The notes beneath the pieces were generated by a model. The model worked only from the letters and a program-made list of their open reading frames with translations. It was not told the DNA's origin and did no database searches. A DNA stretch of 22,088 nucleotides. Source: an uncultured Bacteroides sp. Its GTDB lineage: Bacteria; Bacteroidota; Bacteroidia; Bacteroidales; Bacteroidaceae. A program made the translations under genes and the position numbers. The stretch is taken from positions 1 to 22,088 of the forward strand of contig NZ_CAUCSQ010000064.1 in assembly GCF_958445495.1 (NCBI RefSeq), written 5' to 3'. Numbering within the stretch: position 1 is the stretch's first letter; the number at the start of each line of letters is the position of its first letter. Positions 8,002-14,324 of the stretch are shown here, piece after piece.

Positions 8002-8247
8002 ATGGAATATGTTTATAAGACGAAAGGCACTTGCAGCACGAATATCGAAGTAGAAGTAGAGGACGGTGTGGTAAAGGAAGTTGCCTTTTGGGGAGGATGT
8101 AACGGTAATCTTCAAGGACTTTCCCGCCTGGTAAAGGGCATGAGGGTGGAAGAGGTCATCAGAAAGCTCGAAGGGGTGCGTTGTGGTGCTAGGGCTACTT
8201 CTTGTCCCGACCAATTGTGTCATGCGTTGCATGAGATGGGATATTGA
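8002..8247 (+). CDS. Small TSCPD-domain protein (TIGR03905-like)
   Basis: This 81-residue protein is a free-standing TSCPD domain, the module otherwise found at the C-terminus of some ribonucleotide reductases. The signature ATSCPDQL is at residues 65-72. Five cysteines (11, 33, 61, 68, 73) suggest a bound metal, probably zinc. Stand-alone members have no established function. It begins 24 bp after the yebC-like stop, last in the operon before the terminator at 8285-8320. Length is typical of the family. Confidence 0.85.
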   Translation: MEYVYKTKGTCSTNIEVEVEDGVVKEVAFWGGCNGNLQGLSRLVKGMRVEEVIRKLEGVRCGARATSCPDQLCHALHEMGY

Positions 8248-8284
8248 CAGTCGAAGTTCTCCTTTTATTCAATAATTATGTATC

Positions 8285-8320
8285 TGCCTCCGGTAAATCA
8301 TGATGCCGGGGGCATTTTTT
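8285..8320 (+). terminator. Intrinsic terminator of the pheT-yebC-TSCPD unit
   Basis: TGCCTCCGG (8285-8293) pairs with CCGGGGGCA (8306-8314), nine pairs with one G-U, around a 12-nt loop, followed by six T (8315-8320). It begins 38 bp after the TSCPD stop. A smaller alternative hairpin, ATGCC-GGG-GGCAT, shares the same T-tract. Confidence 0.85.
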
Positions 8321-8357
8321 GTCTTTGGCGAGAAGGAGGCGGTTTTTTCATCGGGCT

Positions 8358-8547
8358 GTTTTTGTCGTGTTTGTTTTCCGTTAATGTGTTTTTTATTAGG
8401 GTGTGGTTCCTTTTGGGGGTTATTTCTTTCGTTCGGGCGGCTTTTCTATCAGGTTTGTTTTTTGTTGTGTCTGTTTTTTCCGTTAATGTGTTTTTATTAG
8501 GATGTGGCTTCTTTTTGAGGTTATTTCTTTCGTTAAGACGGCTTTTC
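8358..8547. repeat. Duplicated ~90-bp T/G-rich unit
   Basis: Unit 1 (8358-8446) and unit 2 (8457-8547) align along their full length with a ~101-bp offset. Shared blocks include CCGTTAATGTG (8378-8388 and 8480-8490), TTATTAGG, GGTTATTTCTTTCGTT and CGGCTTTTC (8438-8446 and 8539-8547). Differences are scattered substitutions and 1-2 base length changes in T-runs. The length change shifts the minus-strand reading frame between the copies, so this is not a protein repeat. Unit 2 ends 117 bp before mntH. The gap from 8248 to 8664 holds no gene I can support. Confidence 0.8.
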
Positions 8548-8632
8548 CGTCGGATGCAGTTTCCCCTTGCAACGGTTTTCCCTATTTGTTGGTATTTTGA
8601 ACTAAAATGGTTTTCCAATCGTTATTTATAAG

Positions 8633-8640
8633 TATCTTTG
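8633..8640 (+). promoter_or_regulatory. -7 element for mntH
   Basis: TATCTTTG matches TAnnTTTG exactly, 24 bp before the mntH ATG, which implies a very short leader of about 18 nt. A clear -33 element is not visible (TTTT at 8611-8614). I saw no palindrome resembling a metal-regulator site. Confidence 0.55.
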
Positions 8641-8664
8641 TAAGATTAAAACTATTATGCGGAA

Positions 8665-9918
8665 ATGAAGAATCTTTTTCAAGACTTAAAACGAAAAGAT
8701 CATAAGAGGTATTTGGGGGGGCTGGATGTTTTTAAATATATCGGGCCGGGGCTGTTGGTTACTGTGGGATTTATCGACCCCGGTAACTGGGCTTCCAATT
8801 TTGCTGCCGGTTCCGAATTCGGGTATTCGTTGCTTTGGGTAGTTACCCTGTCTACTGTCATGCTGATTATACTTCAACACAATGTCGCCCATTTGGGAAT
8901 TGTGACGGGGCTTTGTCTTTCGGAGGCGGCAACGAAATATACTCCCAAGTGGATATCCCGTCCTGTGCTCGGCACGGCTGTGCTGGCTTCCATTTCTACT
9001 TCGCTGGCGGAGATACTGGGAGGCGCCATCGCATTGGAAATGTTGTTCGACATTCCTATCGTGTGGGGCGCCGTACTGACTACAGTGTTCGTGTCCGTCA
9101 TGCTTTTTACCAATTCTTATAAGAAGATAGAGCGTTCCATTATTGCCTTTGTGTCCGTTATCGGGCTTTCGTTCATTTATGAGTTGTTCCTGGTGGATAT
9201 CGACTGGCCGGCTGCAACGGCGGGGTGGGTGACTCCTTCTTTTCCGCAGGGCAGCATGCTGATTGTCATGAGCGTGCTGGGGGCGGTGGTGATGCCTCAC
9301 AACTTGTTCCTGCACTCGGAGGTGATACAGAGCCATGAGTATAACAAACAGGACGATGCTTCTATCAAGAGGGTGTTGAAATACGAGCTGTTTGATACGC
9401 TTTTTTCTATGATTGTGGGCTGGGCAATCAATAGTGCGATGATTTTGCTGGCTGCCGCCACTTTTTTCAAAAGCGGCATTCAGGTGGAGGAGCTGCAACA
9501 GGCTAAGTCTCTGCTTGAACCGTTGCTGGGGAGCAATGCGGCGGTGGTATTCGCGCTGGCTTTGTTGATGGCGGGCATTTCGTCCACTATCACGAGCGGA
9601 ATGGCGGCGGGGTCTATCTTTGCCGGTATTTTCGGGGAGTCTTACCACATCAGAGACAGTCATTCCCAGGTGGGCGTACTTCTCTCTTTGGGAGTCGCCT
9701 TGTTGCTGATTTTCTTTATCGGGGACCCGTTTAAGGGGTTGCTTGTTTCGCAGATGATACTTAGTATCCAGTTGCCTTTTACGGTGTTTCTGCAAGTGGG
9801 GCTGACTTCCTCGCGAAAGGTGATGGGGAATTATGTCAACAGCCGGTGGAGTACGTTTGTGTTGTACACGATTGCAGCGATAGTATCGGTGCTGAACATT
9901 ATGCTGCTGTTCTCTTGA
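8665..9918 (+). CDS. mntH: Nramp family divalent metal transporter
   Basis: This is a proton-coupled Mn2+/Fe2+ importer of the inner membrane with about 11 hydrophobic segments over 417 residues. The TM1 metal-binding motif DPGN is at 38-41, and TM6 carries GAVVMPHN (206-213) with the Met210 ligand that favours transition metals over Mg2+. The HLGIVTG stretch (76-82) and the LAEILGGAIALEMLF helix (114-128) are typical of Nramp. The ATG at 8665 overlaps the stop of a three-codon ATG-CGG-AAA-TGA frame at 8657-8668; the upstream ATG cannot be the gene start. exoA follows 30 bp later, so the two are likely co-transcribed. Substrate choice between Mn and Fe cannot be settled from sequence. Confidence 0.93.
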   Translation: MKNLFQDLKRKDHKRYLGGLDVFKYIGPGLLVTVGFIDPGNWASNFAAGSEFGYSLLWVVTLSTVMLIILQHNVAHLGIVTGLCLSEAATKYTPKWISRPVLGTAVLASISTSLAEILGGAIALEMLFDIPIVWGAVLTTVFVSVMLFTNSYKKIERSIIAFVSVIGLSFIYELFLVDIDWPAATAGWVTPSFPQGSMLIVMSVLGAVVMPHNLFLHSEVIQSHEYNKQDDASIKRVLKYELFDTLFSMIVGWAINSAMILLAAATFFKSGIQVEELQQAKSLLEPLLGSNAAVVFALALLMAGISSTITSGMAAGSIFAGIFGESYHIRDSHSQVGVLLSLGVALLLIFFIGDPFKGLLVSQMILSIQLPFTVFLQVGLTSSRKVMGNYVNSRWSTFVLYTIAAIVSVLNIMLLFS

Positions 9919-9948
9919 AATAAAACATGAATCAATATACATAATGCG

Positions 9949-10716
9949 ATGATGAAGATTATTACTTATAACGTAAACGGGCTTCGCGCCGCCATATCCA
10001 AAGGGTTTCCGGAATGGCTGGCACAGGAGAATCCCGATGTGCTTTGCTTGCAGGAAACGAAATTACAGCCGGACCAGTATCCGCAGGAGGTGTTTGAGGC
10101 ATTGGGCTACAAGTCTTACCTGTATTCCGCGCAAAAGAAGGGATACAGCGGGGTGGCTATATTGTCCAGGAGGGAACCGGACCATGTGGAGTATGGGATG
10201 GGGATAGAGGCTTATGATAATGAGGGCCGTTTTATACGTGCGGATTTCGGTGATTTGTCCGTTGTCAGTGTTTATCATCCTTCGGGCACGAGCGGGGATG
10301 AACGGCAGGCGTTTAAGATGGTGTGGCTGGAGGATTTCCAGAGGTATGTGACTGATTTGCGGCAGTCTCGTCCGAATCTGATTCTTTGCGGAGACTATAA
10401 TATCTGTCATGAACCGATTGATATTCATGACCCTGTCCGGAATGCCAAGAACAGCGGGTTTCTTCCTGAAGAACGCGAGTGGATGACCCGTTTCCTGTCG
10501 GTGGGTTTTATTGATTCTTTCCGTCTGCTGTATCCGGAGAAGCAGGAATATACCTGGTGGAGTTACCGCTTTAACTCGCGTGCCAAAAACAAGGGCTGGA
10601 GAATCGACTATTGTATGGTGAGCGAGCCGGTGCGTCCGTTGCTGAAAAGCGCATGTATCCTGAACGGCGCCGTACATTCCGACCATTGCCCGATGGTTCT
10701 GGAGATAGGCCGCTGA
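9949..10716 (+). CDS. xth: Exodeoxyribonuclease III / AP endonuclease
   Basis: This is a 255-residue exonuclease/endonuclease/phosphatase-fold enzyme of base excision repair that cuts at abasic sites and degrades 3' ends. Catalytic and metal residues are all visible: NVNG with Asn8/Asn10, Glu36 in LQETK, Tyr109 in VYHPSG, Asp149 and Asn151 in GDYN, Asp220 in RIDY, and the Asp245-His246 pair in SDHCP. Length is as expected. The start is ambiguous between two adjacent ATGs (9949 or 9952); the second gives MKIITYNVNGLR. It follows mntH by 30 bp on the same strand. Confidence 0.95.
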   Translation: MMKIITYNVNGLRAAISKGFPEWLAQENPDVLCLQETKLQPDQYPQEVFEALGYKSYLYSAQKKGYSGVAILSRREPDHVEYGMGIEAYDNEGRFIRADFGDLSVVSVYHPSGTSGDERQAFKMVWLEDFQRYVTDLRQSRPNLILCGDYNICHEPIDIHDPVRNAKNSGFLPEEREWMTRFLSVGFIDSFRLLYPEKQEYTWWSYRFNSRAKNKGWRIDYCMVSEPVRPLLKSACILNGAVHSDHCPMVLEIGR

Positions 10717-10747
10717 GTTTTTCCTGATTTTTTACCTGCCTATTTTT

Positions 10748-10982
10748 CTGTCGGGGGGATGATTCTGGAGGTAGCATGCCGATTCCTTTCCGGGGATGTT
10801 CATATAAGGGAGAAGGTTTCCCCGTGTAGGGAGTATCCTGTCGGGGAAGATGTTTTTCTGCGCGGAGGTGGTCTTTTGTATGGGTTTCCTCTGCGGGGGG
10901 ATACTTCCCTGTATGGATTTCCCGTATGAACGGTTGTTTTTTTATACGGGAAGGCGCTTCTCTATGCGGGAGGCATTTCTCC
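10748..10982. repeat. Degenerate ~20-bp repeats between xth and the yjbQ-family gene
   Basis: The 268-bp gap between the convergent genes consists largely of loose copies of a unit like TATGCGGGAGGnnTTTCTC. The clearest are 10748-10766, 10838-10857 (both starting CTGTCGGGG), 10858-10877, 10891-10909, 10943-10962 and 10963-10982; the last two are adjacent. About ten units can be made out, some shortened to 14 bp. The + strand is G/T-rich and A-poor. No start-to-stop gene and no standard terminator is visible, although the minus-strand frame continuing past the YjbQ stop is open through it. Confidence 0.55.
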
Positions 10983-10984
10983 TT

Positions 10985-11392
10985 TTACAGGATGGTGATG
11001 CTTAGCGTACGGGTGTCTCCCCCGTCGCGGAACTCGCAGAGGTAGATGCCCTGCCATGTTCCCAGGTTCAGGCGGTGGTTTTTGATGGGAATGGTGACGG
11101 AGCTGCCTGTCAGGGAGGCTTTGATATGTGCGCTCATGTCGTCCGGGCCTTCGAGGGTGTGGATGAAATAGGGGGCGCCGTCGGGAACCAGTTTATTGAA
11201 GAAGGTCTGGAAGTCATGCCGTACGTCGGGGTCGGCGTTTTCGTTGATGGTGAGTCCGGCGGAGGTGTGTTTGATGAAGACGGTCAATAACCCGCTTTCA
11301 GGCAGTGCGGGCAGTTTGGAAACGATGTCGCGCGTAATGAGATGGAAACCGCGCGGGTAGTGGGGGAGCTGGATATCGAATGTTGTAGCCAT
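10985..11392 (-). CDS. YjbQ family (UPF0047) protein
   Basis: This 135-residue protein belongs to a widespread family of small trimeric beta-fold proteins. Weak thiamin-phosphate synthase activity has been reported for some members, but the physiological role is unsettled. The signature HTSAGLTINENADPDVRHD spans residues 42-60, followed by DDMSAHIKASLTG (84-96) with His89, and GTWQGIYLCEFRDGG (111-125). The conserved His and acidic residues are intact. Length matches the family. It diverges from the C_GCAxxG_C_C gene across the overlapping promoters at 11413-11445, with an expected leader of only about 18 nt. Confidence 0.92.
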   Translation of the reverse strand: MATTFDIQLPHYPRGFHLITRDIVSKLPALPESGLLTVFIKHTSAGLTINENADPDVRHDFQTFFNKLVPDGAPYFIHTLEGPDDMSAHIKASLTGSSVTIPIKNHRLNLGTWQGIYLCEFRDGGDTRTLSITIL

Positions 11393-11412
11393 AACTTTCT
11401 TTGATTAATAAT

Positions 11413-11445
11413 TTTGCAAAGATAGTTTTTTTATAACTTTGCAAA
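11413..11445. promoter_or_regulatory. Overlapping divergent promoters
   Basis: On the + strand TTTG (11413-11416) is 17 bp from TAACTTTG (11434-11441). On the minus strand TTTG (complement of 11442-11445) is 17 bp from TATCTTTG (complement of 11417-11424). Each -7 box abuts the other promoter's -33 box, so the arrangement is nearly symmetrical. The two polymerases should not be able to bind together. It serves the yjbQ-family gene (minus) and the C_GCAxxG_C_C gene (plus). Confidence 0.6.
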
Positions 11446-11466
11446 GTTTAAAAAATTAAAATCAGT

Positions 11467-11925
11467 ATGGAAGACAGGATACAAAAGGCGGTGGAGCTTT
11501 TCAAAAGCGGGTATAATTGTTCGCAGTCCGTGGTGGCTGCATTTGCCGATATGTACGGATTTACGCAGGAACAGGCTTTGCGCATGGCCGCCTCTTTCGG
11601 AGGAGGGATAGGGCGTATGCGGGAGACGTGCGGCGCCGCCTGCGGGATGTTTCTGGTAGCCGGCCTGGAGACGGGGGCTACGGAAGCGGCGGACCGGGAA
11701 GGAAAGGCGGCCAACTATGCGGTGGTGCAGGAATTGGCTGCTGAATTTAAAAGGCGGAACGGCTCGCTGGTATGCGGCGAACTGTTGGGACTGAGGAAGA
11801 AAGACCCTATTTCGGCGGTTCCCGAAGAGCGTACCGCACAGTATTATAGCAAGCGCCCTTGTGCGAAAATGGTGGAAGAGGCGGCGAGAATCTGGGCGGA
11901 ATATCTCGAAAAACATCCTAAATGA
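11467..11925 (+). CDS. C_GCAxxG_C_C family probable redox protein
   Basis: This 152-residue protein matches the Cys-rich family named for its C_GCAxxG_C_C pattern, thought to be redox-active or metal-binding but without a defined reaction. Cys18 lies in GYNCSQSV, Cys55 and Cys59 in ETCGAACGMF (53-62), Cys103 in LVCGELLG, and Cys132 in KRPCAKMV. The glycine-rich ASFGGGIGRM stretch (42-51) precedes the central Cys pair. There is no signal peptide or membrane segment, so it is probably cytoplasmic. It is transcribed alone from the divergent promoter region at 11413-11445. Confidence 0.88.
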   Translation: MEDRIQKAVELFKSGYNCSQSVVAAFADMYGFTQEQALRMAASFGGGIGRMRETCGAACGMFLVAGLETGATEAADREGKAANYAVVQELAAEFKRRNGSLVCGELLGLRKKDPISAVPEERTAQYYSKRPCAKMVEEAARIWAEYLEKHPK

Positions 11926-11999
11926 AGGAAAAAATGCTTTTTTTATTACAAAATCGGTAAAAAAAGAGGCAATAAAGTGTTATATAACATAAAAATAAC

Positions 12000-12007
12000 T
12001 ATCTTTG
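12000..12007 (+). promoter_or_regulatory. -7 element for the small winged-helix gene
   Basis: TATCTTTG matches TAnnTTTG exactly, 71 bp before the ATG, giving a leader of about 65 nt. The upstream region is AT-rich with no clear -33 element. Confidence 0.55.
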
Positions 12008-12078
12008 CGCCTGAAATAAAATCTGAAAGTCTGCGGGCTTGAGGGTTTAAAGCATGTCTAACTAAAATTTCAAAGCAA

Positions 12079-12279
12079 ATGTTGAAAGAAAAAGCTGGTG
12101 TAATTGCAGGTACTATCTGGAATACACTGAATGAAACAGAAGGAATGACTGCCAAGCAATTGAAGAAAGCAGCTAAATTGGTTGACAAAGATCTGTTCCT
12201 CGGACTTGGCTGGTTGTTAAGAGAAGACAAGGTCTCTGTGGAAGAAGTTGAAGGTGAACTCTTCATCAAATTGGTCTAA
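12079..12279 (+). CDS. Small winged helix-turn-helix protein (DUF2582-like)
   Basis: This 66-residue protein resembles the Bacteroidales DUF2582 family, small winged-helix domains. Residues 3-18 form a first helix (KEKAGVIAGTIWNTLN), TAKQLKKAAKL (24-34) the likely second helix, KDLFLGLGWLLRED (37-50) the recognition helix, and VSVEEVEGELFIKLV the beta wing. It could bind DNA or a protein partner; no target is known to me. It stands alone between its own promoter and a strong bidirectional terminator, with an unusually long leader for this window. Codon choice looks conservative, consistent with high expression (inference). Confidence 0.85.
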   Translation: MLKEKAGVIAGTIWNTLNETEGMTAKQLKKAAKLVDKDLFLGLGWLLREDKVSVEEVEGELFIKLV

Positions 12280-12300
12280 GCGAGAAATCACTTAAGCAAT

Positions 12301-12348
12301 AAAAAAATGCGTTGGTACATGGTTATAATGTTATCAACGCATTTTTTT
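12301..12348. terminator. Bidirectional intrinsic terminator
   Basis: AAAAAAATGCGTTG (12301-12314) and CAACGCATTTTTTT (12335-12348) are perfect 14-bp arms around a 20-nt loop that itself contains ATAATGTTAT. The A-run on one side and T-run on the other make it usable in both directions. It ends the winged-helix transcript 21 bp after the stop and lies just upstream of the lepA promoter. Confidence 0.85.
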
Positions 12349-12365
12349 ATATTCCGTCATTTGCG

Positions 12366-12373
12366 TATCTTTG
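12366..12373 (+). promoter_or_regulatory. -7 element for lepA
   Basis: TATCTTTG is an exact consensus match 32 bp before the lepA ATG. The -33 position (about 12344-12347) falls in the T-tract of the preceding terminator, so the two elements are physically merged. Confidence 0.55.
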
Positions 12374-12405
12374 CAAACTGGAAAATAAAATTATAAGAAT
12401 TCAGC

Positions 12406-14187
12406 ATGAAAAATATACGGAACTTTTGCATCATTGCCCATATTGACCACGGTAAGTCTACTTTAGCCGACCGTTTGCTGGAGTTTACCAATACAATCCA
12501 GGTGACTGAGGGGCAGATGCTCGACGATATGGATTTGGAGAAGGAGAGGGGAATTACGATTAAGAGCCATGCCATACAGATGGAGTATAATTACAAGGGG
12601 GAGAAGTATATCCTCAACTTGATTGATACTCCGGGGCATGTGGACTTTTCGTATGAGGTGTCCCGTTCCATCGCCGCCTGTGAAGGGGCGTTGCTGATTG
12701 TGGATGCATCACAGGGGGTACAGGCGCAGACTATTTCCAACTTGTATATGGCTATCGAGCACGACCTTGAAATAATTCCCGTCATCAACAAATGCGATAT
12801 GGCGAGCGCCATGCCGGAAGAAGTGGAGGACGAGATTATAGAATTGCTGGGTTGCAAGCGGGAGGAAATTATCCGGGCGTCGGGCAAGACAGGTATGGGT
12901 GTGGAAGAGATTCTGGCGGCTGTCATCGAGCGTATCCCACATCCGGAAGGGGATGAGGAAGCGCCTTTGCAGGCTTTGATTTTCGATTCCGTGTTCAATT
13001 CTTTCCGGGGGATTATCGCTTATTTCAAGATTGAGAACGGGGTAATCCGCAAGGGTGACAAGGTGAAGTTTTTCAATACCGGGAAAGAGTATGACGCGGA
13101 CGAGGTGGGAGTGCTGAAAATGGAACTCGTGCCCAGGGATGAGCTGCGGACGGGGGATGTGGGTTACATCATTTCCGGCATCAAGACTTCGAAAGAGGTG
13201 AAGGTGGGGGATACCATTACGCATGTCGCCCGGCCGTGCGACAGGGCGATTGCGGGGTTTGAGGAGGTGAAGCCGATGGTATTTGCCGGTGTCTACCCGA
13301 TTGAAGCGGAGGATTTCGAAGATTTGCGCGCGTCTTTGGAGAAGTTGCAGTTGAATGATGCTTCTCTGACTTTCCAGCCGGAATCGTCATTGGCTTTGGG
13401 ATTCGGTTTCCGTTGCGGTTTTCTCGGCTTGCTCCACATGGAGATTGTGCAGGAACGCCTGGACCGTGAGTTTGACATGAATGTGATTACCACAGTGCCT
13501 AATGTTTCATACAATGTGTATGACAAGCAGGGGAATGTGAGGGAGGTGCATAATCCGGGCGGAATGCCTGACCCGACTTTGATAGACCATATCGAGGAGC
13601 CGTATATCAAGGCGTCCATTATCACGACGACGGATTATATCGGCCCGATTATGACGCTTTGCCTGGGCAAGCGCGGGGAGCTTATCAAGCAGGAGTATAT
13701 TTCCGGCAACCGGGTGGAGATATATTACAATATGCCGTTGGGGGAAATCGTGATTGACTTTTATGACCGTTTGAAAAGTATCTCGAAGGGGTATGCGTCG
13801 TTCGATTACCATCCGAACGGTTTCAGGCCTTCCAAACTGGTCAAGTTGGATATCATGCTGAACGGTGAACCTGTGGATGCTCTTTCTACGTTGATTCATT
13901 TTGACAATGCGTATGATATGGGGCGCCGGATGTGCGAGAAGTTGAAGGAGCTGATTCCCAGGCAGCAGTTTGAAATTGCCATTCAAGCCGCCATCGGAGC
14001 TAAGATTATCGCCCGTGAAACGATTAAGGCGGTGCGCAAGGATGTGACGGCGAAATGTTACGGGGGTGACGTGAGCCGTAAGCGCAAGCTGCTTGAGAAA
14101 CAAAAGAGAGGTAAGAAGCGAATGAAGCAAATCGGCAATGTGGAGGTTCCGCAAAAGGCCTTCCTTGCTGTATTGAAGCTGGATTAA
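12406..14187 (+). CDS. lepA: Elongation factor 4 (LepA), ribosome-associated GTPase
   Basis: LepA is a translational GTPase that acts on the ribosome, implicated in initiation, ribosome assembly and back-translocation. The 593-residue length is normal. The G1 loop is AHIDHGKST (11-19), G2 lies around ERGITIKSH (47-55), G3 is DTPGH (74-78) with the catalytic His78, G4 is NKCD (128-131), and G5 ASGKTG (158-163). Domains II and III follow, then the LepA-specific C-terminal domain (about 480-593, including KAVRKDVTAKCYGGDVSRK). Transcribed alone: its own -7 element lies 32 bp upstream and a strong terminator follows directly. Confidence 0.97.
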   Translation: MKNIRNFCIIAHIDHGKSTLADRLLEFTNTIQVTEGQMLDDMDLEKERGITIKSHAIQMEYNYKGEKYILNLIDTPGHVDFSYEVSRSIAACEGALLIVDASQGVQAQTISNLYMAIEHDLEIIPVINKCDMASAMPEEVEDEIIELLGCKREEIIRASGKTGMGVEEILAAVIERIPHPEGDEEAPLQALIFDSVFNSFRGIIAYFKIENGVIRKGDKVKFFNTGKEYDADEVGVLKMELVPRDELRTGDVGYIISGIKTSKEVKVGDTITHVARPCDRAIAGFEEVKPMVFAGVYPIEAEDFEDLRASLEKLQLNDASLTFQPESSLALGFGFRCGFLGLLHMEIVQERLDREFDMNVITTVPNVSYNVYDKQGNVREVHNPGGMPDPTLIDHIEEPYIKASIITTTDYIGPIMTLCLGKRGELIKQEYISGNRVEIYYNMPLGEIVIDFYDRLKSISKGYASFDYHPNGFRPSKLVKLDIMLNGEPVDALSTLIHFDNAYDMGRRMCEKLKELIPRQQFEIAIQAAIGAKIIARETIKAVRKDVTAKCYGGDVSRKRKLLEKQKRGKKRMKQIGNVEVPQKAFLAVLKLD

Positions 14188-14193
14188 GATATT

Positions 14194-14251
14194 GCCGCAA
14201 GCAATTTTTCGGAAAAGAGTTCTGAACAAATTGACTTGCGGCTAGTTTTTT
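14194..14251 (+). terminator. Intrinsic terminator after lepA
   Basis: GCCGCAAG (14194-14201) pairs with CTTGCGGC (14235-14242). After a single bulged A (14234) the stem continues with CAATTT (14202-14207) against AAATTG (14228-14233). A run of six T (14246-14251) follows. It starts 6 bp after the lepA stop. Confidence 0.85.
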
Positions 14252-14289
14252 ATATACCGGGTGACTGTCTTCTGTCTGCAGGGCTTTCC

Positions 14290-14319
14290 TTGGCAATTTC
14301 TTTTTTAAACAAACATTTG
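14290..14319 (+). promoter_or_regulatory. Candidate promoter for the antiporter gene, very close to its start codon
   Basis: TTG (14290-14292) lies 19 bp upstream of AACATTTG (14312-14319), one mismatch from TAnnTTTG. Only 5 bp separate the -7 box from the ATG at 14325, so the transcript would be leaderless or nearly so if this promoter and start are both right. Confidence 0.4.
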
Positions 14320-14324
14320 TAGAT

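Noticed and set aside
8298..8618. 106-codon Lys-rich minus-strand frame across the duplicated T/G-rich region
   Set aside because: The two repeat copies are out of frame with each other because of T-run length differences, which argues against selection for a protein.
8278..8631. 117-codon hydrophobic + strand frame after the TSCPD gene
   Set aside because: It begins inside the intrinsic terminator and is low-complexity Phe/Leu/Val from a T-rich repeat.
8657..8668. Three-codon upstream frame overlapping the mntH start (ATG CGG AAA TGA)
   Set aside because: Too short to support as a regulatory leader peptide; it probably arises by chance in a short leader.
8686..9942. 418-codon minus-strand frame opposite mntH
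   Set aside because: Antisense shadow of a membrane-protein gene; highly basic, His/Gln-rich and without a recognisable domain.
10748..10982. Possible CRISPR array
   Set aside because: The units are degenerate, vary in length and have no separate unique spacers; no cas genes are nearby.
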